Shown: one piece after another, positions 55,560 through 64,000 of the stretch | Layout of the letters: each line of letters opens with the position of its first letter | Numbering within the stretch: the stretch's first letter is position 1 | Origin: Macrothele yani | Taxonomy: Eukaryota > Arthropoda > Arachnida > Araneae > Macrothelidae | Length of the DNA stretch: 64,000 bases | Direction: 5' to 3' | Assembly: GCA_039090855.1 (NCBI GenBank) | Contig: CM077012.1 | Coordinates: 143,688,541 to 143,752,540, forward strand | Translations under genes and position numbers: made by a program | Notes under the pieces: model-generated | What the model was told of the DNA's origin: nothing | Database searches by the model: none | Seen by the model: the letters and a program-made list of their open reading frames with translations, nothing else

Positions 55560-56750
55560 CACTATCTACCAACAAGCAATTGGACACCTGCAATCGACGA
55601 TATCTGCGGTCCTGATACACGTCACGGCCGCCGCCGTTAAATATATTGTGGGAACAACAACGCAACCTGTCGCATGCAAGATGCCACGCAGTTCAGAGCT
55701 CTCTGATTTTGAGAAAGGTGTAATTGTCGGGTATCACAGAAATGGCCGATCCATACGTGACATACCCAGCGAATTGAAGTACCCAAAATCGACAGTGGCC
55801 TACGTGATTGGCAAGTGGAAGATAAGAGGTGACTGTCGAAATGTGCCCCGACCCGGCAGACTCCCAAAACTGGGAGGCGGTGAAATTATGAAGAACCGCA
55901 CCACATCGATGGGCCACATCCGCGAGGAGTTTCAACAGGCATCCGGGAGAGTTCTTTCGATGAATACCACCCATAAGGAACCCCATCTGCTTGGTTATCA
56001 TGGACGAGCTGCCGCCTACAAGCCTTTGATCACCAAGTCCAATAGCGCTGCTCGCCTGACTTGTAGCAAAGAATGTCGACAGTGGACCACTGAACAGTGG
56101 AAACAGGTTCTCTGAAGCGACGAATCAAGGTTCACCCTCTACCGTTTGGATGGCAGGGTCTGGGTTTGGCGTCTGCCTGGAGAACGCCTCCTGCCGGAAT
56201 GTATTGTGCCAACTGTGAAGTTCGGTGGCGGTGGAATTATGCTATAGGGATGTTTCTTCTGGTATAGCACAGGACCCTTGGTCGCAATTCCTGGTAGACT
56301 TAACGCCGAGACCTACTGCACCATTTTGGGTGACTATGCGCTTCCTACGTTGTGGCAGTTTTACGGGGTGGACCCATGTTACTTTCAGGGTGACAATGCC
56401 ACCTGTCATGTTGCGAGGTCCACCATGGCTTGGTATGGTAACAATGGGGTTAATCGAATGGACTGGCCTGCACAGAGCCCGGACCTTAACCTTATCGAGC
56501 ACCTCTGGGACGAGTTGGACCGTTGACTTAAGGGGTGCCCCACCGTCCGAAATCGGTGAAGGAACTGACCTGTCTTCTCCAAGCCGAGTGGAAGAAAATA
56601 CTGCTAGCCGTTGTACAACGCCTGGTTGAGAGTATGCTCCGGAGGGTCGCAGCTGTAATCGCCACTCGTGGAGGCTCCACCAACTATTGAAGGTAAATAA
56701 ACTTTTGTTTTCCTTTGCTATCACAGGTGTCTAACTACTTGTTGATAGTG
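55560..56750 (+). mobile_element. Tc1-family transposon, second copy of the 31.8 kb family
   Basis: Ends CACTATCTACCAACAAGCAA and (reverse complement of the right) CACTATCAACAAGTAGTTAG, both followed by ACACCTG within about 25 bp. TA flanks at 55558-55559 and 56751-56752. It is 1191 bp and aligns with 31826-33048 throughout; the main difference is a ~22-bp deletion near 55880. Confidence 0.92.
55681..56690 (+). pseudogene. Tc1-type transposase, second copy, nonsense-disrupted
   Basis: The ATG (MPRSSELSDFEKGV) is intact, unlike in the 31.9 kb copy. The first 145 codons are open, with a helix-turn-helix and TVAYVIGKWK, and a deletion at about 55875. Then TGG to TGA (56113-56115, just before SDESRF), TGG to TAG (56245-56247 in GIML-stop-GCF) and CGA to TGA (56525 region, after DELDR) interrupt it, all consistent with C-to-T decay. 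FQGDNATCHVARS and LNLIEHLWDELD hold the second and third catalytic residues, 34 apart. End ...GGSTNY, TGA at 56690. Confidence 0.9.
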
Positions 56751-56752
56751 TA

Positions 56753-59700
56753 TAATGCTATGAGCTACCCAATGTGTCTTGAATTGCTGATTTTGTTCCT
56801 TTCTTCTGAAGGATGGGTCTGATTGTAGTTATGTGTGGGCTTTATTAGTTATTCTTTTCAGCAATGTTGGCAGACATTTATTGTTTTTTTTGGCCCAAGT
56901 TTCAATTTAGGCTGAGTGAGGTCATTGTACCCTTACCTGAGATGTTAAGTTTAAGTACATATATACTGAGAGGTAAGAAAAAAAGGATATATCCTTGCTT
57001 TATACACGGCTTTATTGTTGGTAATATCAGATTTTTTTCTGGTAAATATTTCTTATTTGGGATTTTGATTGACGCATCTGTCATTTGTTGTAAATTATCG
57101 TAAAATATTTTGAATTCTTGTGCTGGTGTAGGTAGTTAGTTTGTTTTTGATGGGCATCTTTTAGTGTTATTTTCAAGAGTGGATTTTTTTCACTGGAAGC
57201 TCACAACAATTGTATATAATTTGTTCTAGTTTCACCACTTTTTAGAAACCAGTGTCTAGTGTTCTTAAAGATCACCGTATTTCATAACTGAAAGTCAGCA
57301 TAGGGTGTTTTTTAGGTCTTTGCCAGACTAGACTGATGTTTTGAAGTGGTGTCACTCGTTGTATGGAAAGAGTAGATTTGGAGTTTTATATGATCCTAAA
57401 AATGGTTCGAAGTGCTTAGATGTAATGCTAAAACTACAGTAGGCCAGAGTGGATTGAAACATTCAAAACTTTCAGCAGTGTTTTGCAGTCATACCTTGCT
57501 TGGCTGTGCATAGTTATGCTTTGTTCAGGTGTTAAGTTTAACTGTGGAATTCCATTTTCATGATGATTTGTTTACACCTTGATATTGTTTTATCCCACAC
57601 ACATATGCACACAGTTGAACTAAGATACGTCTATGACAACCATCCATGCAAAACAGTAAGTAACAATCTTGAATGTGTTGTGTGAGCAATGCAATAGGCA
57701 CAGTGTAATGTCCTTCAGATAGTGTTTCAGGAGAACTCCTGCCAGTGATAAAAACTGATCAAAAGATTTCAACTGATTTGCTCTTTATCAAGAAAAAATG
57801 TGAAATGCCAGTTGAGTATTTGATTAATTACTAACAAAAGAGGAATTCATAAAAAATATAGGAAATGTAATATGAACTGTGTTCTGTTTTTCAGATATGT
57901 GTGAGTTGATTTATCAGAACTTGCTGTTTACTGAGTATTTATCTTTGAGGGGACACCTCAGTAAGAAAGATGTTTTATCATTCATTTAGAAGTTATGAAG
58001 CACAAATAATTGAATGCTCATGCCTCAAAATATTCTTTTGTTTGTGCTCATGTTAGTAACTCCAATAACAAAGCAGTTTGATCACCGTTTCAACCTGGGC
58101 AGACTACTAAGCACCCCCATTTTGTGGTTTATACTGACTATTTTATAGTTCCTGATACTTGTTATTGTTAAACGTTTTTCATGATGCTTTCTGCTTAGGT
58201 ACCCAGTTCAGTTTCTGTGGATGATGTGTGTTCTACATAGTTCAGTTTACTGCATTTAGTGGAGTTCAATTGAGGCAATGTTTTATTGTGTTTGCTTTTC
58301 TAAGTGTCAGCAGGTACATCATCCAGTTATATGAATTGTTTCTATTGGTACTTTTTCTTAGGAGTTTTGAAAAACTTCTTTATAATAAGCATTCTCTGCC
58401 ATTTTACCTACTATCATTCAACAGTTGTGGCATTTAAATAAATGACAGTGCTCAATCAAGTTCTTTCACTGCATTTTTAGGCTTGTGTAGACATGCAATT
58501 TGATTTGCCAGTGTTTTGTTATGGTATAGCTGAGTTAATTTGCATAAGAGTATGGTGCACAGTTTGTTGTATAGAGAACCATACCCGTTTTCCCCTTTTC
58601 TTACGAAAGAAGATTCTAACTGTCTGTGACTTTCCTCTAATAAGATCAGATATGAAACGTTCAGTATTTGGTAGTTTTTATTAGGCTGTGTGCTCCATAC
58701 TTGAAAATTATCCTATGGAGAATTCTGGTAGTAGATAATTGAGTTAGTGTTTTTATTATTTATAAAAACTTTTGGCATAGCTTGACCTTAAATTTGCTAT
58801 TGAACTTTAGTTTTTTTTTTTATGTGAAAGGTTTCCAGTTTTGTTTGTGGTTGCAGTATTTGAAAAATTAATAAGAAATTTATGGTTATGAAGGAGATGT
58901 ATAAAAGGAGCACAAATGTCTTTAATACTGAAAGAAAAGGAGCATGGGTGAACTTAAAATTCTGTATTAAAGAAACACTGAGGGATTAATAAAGGAAAAG
59001 AATGTTCAAATATGTTTTATTCTTAAACCATGCAACTTGAAAATAAGTTTAGCAGAGTTGTAGTAAGTACTGAGTTTTCCTATTCTGTGCATTATGCTTT
59101 TTCAGTTGAACGTTATTCTTTCTTGTTAGTGAAATAGACATGGTTCGTACGCTGCTTGAAAAGTCCTTGGAAAATAAAAGTTCATTTTCAAGTCCTTGAA
59201 GGTACTTGAAAAGTTTGACTCCATAAATAGTACTTAAAAAATGTGTTTTGTTTTTTAAGTATTTGTATGAAAGAGTATATGTAAAATGATTGTTTGTGGT
59301 AAAAAGTTGTATAGGATATTTCTGTGTAGTTCTGATAAAAATACCAAGCTAATCAAATAACACTGAACTTAGAGTTCAACCCAAGAGAACACGTTGAACG
59401 CAAGTACCTTGGCTATGAAATCACTACGGAATAAAACGTCTGCCATGTCAGTAAGGTAAGTGGAATGATGTATTTGCGAATTGTGATAGGCTTCTATTGA
59501 CTGGGGTTAAGGAATGTTCTGGCAGGAGGGTGGAACTTCTGGAAATTGCTTGTGCTTCATGCATGGACCTTTTCTTCTCCTGGTTTAATAAAAAAATGCA
59601 GCTAAGTCTTGCATCAAAAATAAAAAATGAAAGCAAACAAATATCATACTAGCAGATGAATGCAAAAATAATGTACCTTTTCAAAATATTCCACAAAATA

Positions 59701-62700
59701 AAATGATTTCGAAAAACACCAAATCAGAGGGACAATTCAAAGTTAATAAAATAAACCAACAGGGGACAGGCAGGAGGTAACGGGCTGGTCATTGAAGGTA
59801 TGCCCGTCCCAGCTGAGTTTAACGGTTTGAACTTACTAAAATACCTATCTACCTACTGACTGACCGACAGTGCACACATACGATAATTTGGTTTTAAAAA
59901 GTCCTTAAAAGTACTTGAATTTATCTTGCTGGGAAGAGTACGAACCTTGATAGAACTGTCATTTACAATGAGTTCTTAATGTATTAGAAAATGGTTTATT
60001 CTACTTTATTGGAGTAAGTCCGGATCCGCATTTACCTTGCTGGGATTCAGTACCTGTTGCATTTGCTGATGACTTTCTTCTTAGAGAATTTCCATAGAAT
60101 CATAAATATTCATAATCCATCTCATTGCACCTGTATTACTGAGTAGATTTCTTCAGTACGAAGGCTCGCTACACTTTTATAACAAATAAAGGCTAAGTAA
60201 ATGTATAGTGAGGCATTAAGCAGCTGATTCTATTCATTGTTTTTGTATTCCAGAACTGACAGATTTAAATTGCCCTTGCTAAGCCTTAAAACAGGCACAT
60301 AATTTGTCATTTACTGACTTATTCGTCATGAACAAATTTGGGATGTCCTGAACTGATGCAGTCATGTGGCCATTTCTTGGTTCTTGACAAAGCTGATTTC
60401 TTTCAATTTATACTGAGAGGTTTGCACTTTGTTGGATAAGGGCACGTTATATATGTAGGTACTTGTAAAAGATACCTGGTTGACCAGAACCTAGTTTTAA
60501 AAGCTTAGTCTAGTGGATCTAGGTCCTGCTCCACCAAATGTCAGTTCTGTAATGGAGGACAATCATCTGTTACACTTTAGATGATCATGAAACTTTGCAA
60601 TGTAGTTAACAAAGCAGTGGGTATGTGTTGGTCTTTGTTCAGTTAATCACCACCTCAGAATAAATAAACTTTATTTACATACAGATTTACATGGATATGA
60701 ACCTATTGCTCAAACCTGTGAACATTCAGTAACTGTCATTTGCCTAGTCGTGTTTATTGTTTTGCTGTGAAATCAAGTGATAGTTTGGTACTAATCAGTG
60801 AAGTAGTACATTTTACAACAGGTCTTGGTTTTGTTTTATAATATCAGTTGATTGTTGACAGGACTACTTTCATGCCAGTCCTAGCATATTTGTGGTCAAC
60901 TGTGCAGCAGCAGTTCATTGGGTTTAGGGTTGAAATTTTGAAGCTGGGCAGCACTTATGTGTGTATATAGGTACTTCTGTATGTTATTTCTAGGAGTTAG
61001 TTGTATTTTCTTTCAAGGCCTGATGTTACCACTTTAGAAATCTATGCCAAGTCAATTGGTTTAGCATATCCACAAATTTCATGTAGTTAGTGCAGTCAGT
61101 ACCCATTAGTCAACTCATAAAACAGAAGTATTGCATTGGTATGTGTGTGTGTGTGCGCCAGTGTCAGGTGTCATTTATAGTTGATGACACTTTATTGAGA
61201 ATTTGTTGTAACTGTATATCTGTTTGCCTCTCAGAATTTTGTAACTGGAAAGAATGCTGTTAAATCATTTAGAAAGTAGTTTGAGATGGTTAATATCCAT
61301 GCTTTTTCCTGACTTTTGTACATAAAATGTAAATATTAATGTTTTTTTTAGAATGGTGGTCATTGATTCAAACTTCCCTCTTCGTCTTCAGTTTGTGGCT
61401 GAATCAGTAGTAGGACCTAACCTGTAATTTAGTAGGTGTATCTAAAACTGAATGTTTGCCCTGTGAAGCTTCTTTCAGATGTGCTATAGAATAATGTGGA
61501 GGAAGGGGAAGAGTTTATTTCTGTATTCTAGTCAAATGTTATGTGCAGGGGTCCAAAATTGCCCTCTTCTATGATGTGTCAAAAATCATAGCTGGCAAGC
61601 ACTGGTTAATGGTTGTCTCTGCGTAGTGGCATTTTCGAAATCTCTGACTAGTGACATTTTCTGCTTACTGGTGGAAAAGCATCAAATTTTTTGATCCCTG
61701 GTTATGTGCATATTGTTTTCTTTCATACACTATCTCTACGTTAATGGCTGACCTATATAAGACCAAAAGTTTAACAAGGACATTGGCAAAAGTGTCTACT
61801 AATGCCTTGCTGTAGCAGATTAGAGCCTTTACAATTAAGTATCAGATTTCTCACCAACGTGTGATTTTTGGCTGTTTTGTGTCTCATGTTAAGTCCTGTT
61901 AAGCCTGTTTCAGTACTTTTTCAAAATGAAATCATCCCACCTTTAGAAATTGTATGTTGGTCAATAGAATGGAAAGATGGGGCTTAAGAATAACTTAAAG
62001 AAAAAAAATCAGTGATTTGTTTATCATAGTCACCAAAAGTTTGCAAATCTAATGTAACTGGTAAGTGTGTACTAAATCTACCAAAATGGTTGACTATGAA
62101 TGCTATGTTGAAATGTTTTGGCTACCATACTAGATAAGTAGACTGGTTTATGTCAGTTTTGTTTTTTCATCTTCTGAAAATAGGTAATATTGTTTGGGAT
62201 GTGATTGATGCTACTGGTACATTGATATAGTCTGTCTAATGGTACTTCGAGAACGAAGGACTTAAACACTGTAATCCGAAGTTCTGCCATTCGTAAAGGC
62301 AGCATAAAATAGTATACTGTGACCGTATGAAAGACTTGGACTCCTTTAATCCTTCACAACTTTGAAAGGTTTAATTATGTTCAATTGCATTGACTACCAG
62401 TAGCTCTCAGTTTGCAGAATTCTTTTCTTGCAAAATTTTTCCATGTCAACTTGTAGGAACACCTAGTTCACCAACTGCTTTGCAAGCATAAAGTGATCTG
62501 CATAATCTGTACATAGCTGCTAGAGTCCAGAGTTAGTCACCCATATTTAGTCCGTGGTGACTTTTAGTCTGCACTGCTCACATAGAACGTTAATCTATAA
62601 TTATATGGAAAACTTAACATGCTGCATGTATATGTTCTATTGGATATACCAGTATGCAAGCTATGGAACACTATCGAAGTTCTCTGTCTGAACTCCTATC

Positions 62701-64000
62701 AAATATCCCTAATAGCTGTACCCGATGTTTGATGAAAGGAGATGCAAGTTATCAGAACTGAAAATTTATAAATTCATTTCTGTTTTCAAATTTCGACATG
62801 CTACTTAAGTATGGGAAAGCAAAGCTATGAACTGGAAGGAGAGAAGGCCGTGCAGTTTTCTGCCAAACAATATGTTGTTGTTTTTTTTTATTGCCTCTGG
62901 TAGAAAACAAATGGCAGGGATAAATTGTATGAGTAAAAATGACTGTGAATAATATTGTCAGAGAATTAATGAAGAAAATTGTGCAGTTCCTTTATAAAGC
63001 AAGTGAGCAAGTTTTCTTGCCAATTATATTAATGAAAGAATAAAACTGATAGGTGCAAGAAATAATGCCAGGATAGCTACTAGGTAGAACGACAGAATTA
63101 TTTGGTTTCCTCTGGAACATGTAGTACCTGGTGGCATACAGAACAAGACTTGTGATTGTAGTTGATTTTCTTGGAGCTGCATTGTAGAAGGCAGTCTCTG
63201 CTTTTGGACAAACATTATTGTCCATACCTTGAGTTGGTGAACTGACTTTTATCTTATCTCCTCTGTTTGATTCACTATGTACATGACGTCTGGTTTTGTT
63301 AAGGTCATGTTTAACTTTTCAAGTGATAAATTTTTATGCGGTGCACATTATATTTAGTTGCAAATGGTGGATAATCTGCCTCTGTAAGATCACATTTTCA
63401 ATTGTCACATTTTCATGCTTTAAAATATTTTTAGTAGATTTAGTTCTAGTGTTTTTGCATAAAAGTGGTGCACTTACATTTAAACCGTCATGGTAATAAA
63501 GATTGTAAAACAGCTCACTATTCTTTACTTACCCCCTACCTCTGTAGTGGTTATGATGTTCATGGGATGGTTGTGTATCATTACAGAACTGGTAACTTGT
63601 AGTATTTTGTTTTTCAGTGATAAAGTAAAGTTAGAGTACTTCTCTTTACTTTTCTTAGAGTTCACATGTGCTTCATGGTTATTCTGTTGTTAATCTATTT
63701 GTGTGAAGTGACTTCTTGTCTCTAGTGCAATATCCCCAGTCTGCCTCTATTTAACACAGGCAAATGGTGCCAAACTGTGCATGATATCTTAGTGGTTCAA
63801 GGCTGCGACATTTGGTATGGATTGGTGAGTGGGAGGTTGACGATCAGTTGTGAAAGTAGTGCATAGTGTCAGGAGTTTCAGAGATTTTCATCAGAAGGTA
63901 CATTTCCCAATATGCGTGCACCACATAGTTATATGGTGAAATCTTGTGGTATATCTGTTTGGGCATGTAGTGCTATAATCATTGTATCATTCTAAAACCA
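56753..64000. other. No gene identified (56.75-64 kb)
   Basis: About 7 kb of AT-rich DNA without a supported exon or complete repeat. At 59361-59432 a Met-less frame reads LNLEFNPREHVERKYLGYEI, which recalls the 'NYLGY.I' region of LINE reverse transcriptases but is too short to claim. The flanks 59160-59230 and 59900-59960 contain loose repeats of 'AAGTCCTTGAAAGTACTTGAA'. A short GT run lies at 61141-61156. The region is best described as intron or intergenic. Confidence 0.45.

Noticed and set aside
57895..57990. Exon after a TTTTTCAG acceptor near 57894
   Set aside because: The open frame (MCELIYQNLL...) has no clear donor and no protein-like conservation visible.
59361..59432. LINE reverse-transcriptase fragment
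   Set aside because: Only one weak motif (YLGYEI) over about 24 codons; too short to separate from chance.

Overview
The window looks like non-coding, transposon-rich DNA from a large AT-rich invertebrate genome, most likely an arthropod. Support comes from several Tc1/mariner lineages (Tc1 DD34E, DD34D mariners, long-gap 'CDFFLWG' types), an RTE-type LINE scrap, tRNA-derived SINEs, a solo LTR, many microsatellites, and almost no host coding sequence. Nothing prokaryotic, no CRISPR, no rRNA and no functional tRNA gene was seen. The species cannot be fixed from the sequence alone. All homology statements come from reading translations and motifs by eye; no database search was run.

Layout. 1-0.84 kb: partial copy of a fold-back repeat family (further copies at 17.3, 31-33.5 and 47.2 kb). 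0.88-2.43 kb: a complete Tc1 element with an intact 343-codon transposase, the only clearly intact mobile-element gene here. 2.75-4.6 kb: two SINEs and a head-to-head pair of tRNA-like repeats. 7.65-11.4 kb: an old Tc1 element broken by a 1.3 kb solo LTR (TSD CGTA) and by a second Tc1. 13.5 kb: a dispersed repeat with an inverted partner at 39.9 kb. 14.8-15.7 kb: mariner fossil. 18.6-21.0 kb: a non-autonomous element holding about 11 tandem ~150-bp units, each with a CTCF-like motif. 22-23.7 kb: SINE and a dead Tc1. 25.7-26.5 kb: 3' end of an RTE LINE with an in-frame triplication, followed by a 16-bp-based higher-order array. 28.4-29.7 kb: eight ~146-bp units, each with a DR1 nuclear-receptor-like motif. 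31-33.5 kb: fold-back element interrupted by a Tc1. 34.5 kb: a MITE with a CTCF-like core. 40.8 and 50.4 kb: further non-autonomous DNA elements. 52.3-55.3 kb: a mariner with a second, long-TIR element nested inside it. 55.6-56.75 kb: second copy of the 31.8 kb Tc1.

Host signal is sparse. A 107-bp open segment at 46075-46181 has consensus splice sites and a protein-like translation and is the best candidate host exon; 38266-38343 is a much weaker candidate first exon. Most of 33.5-64 kb therefore reads as a long intron or intergenic DNA on the + strand. The most interesting points are the two ~146-150-bp arrays that amplify transcription-factor-like motifs, the intact Tc1, the three nested insertions that give a relative chronology, and the fold-back family with a 16-bp terminal repeat.
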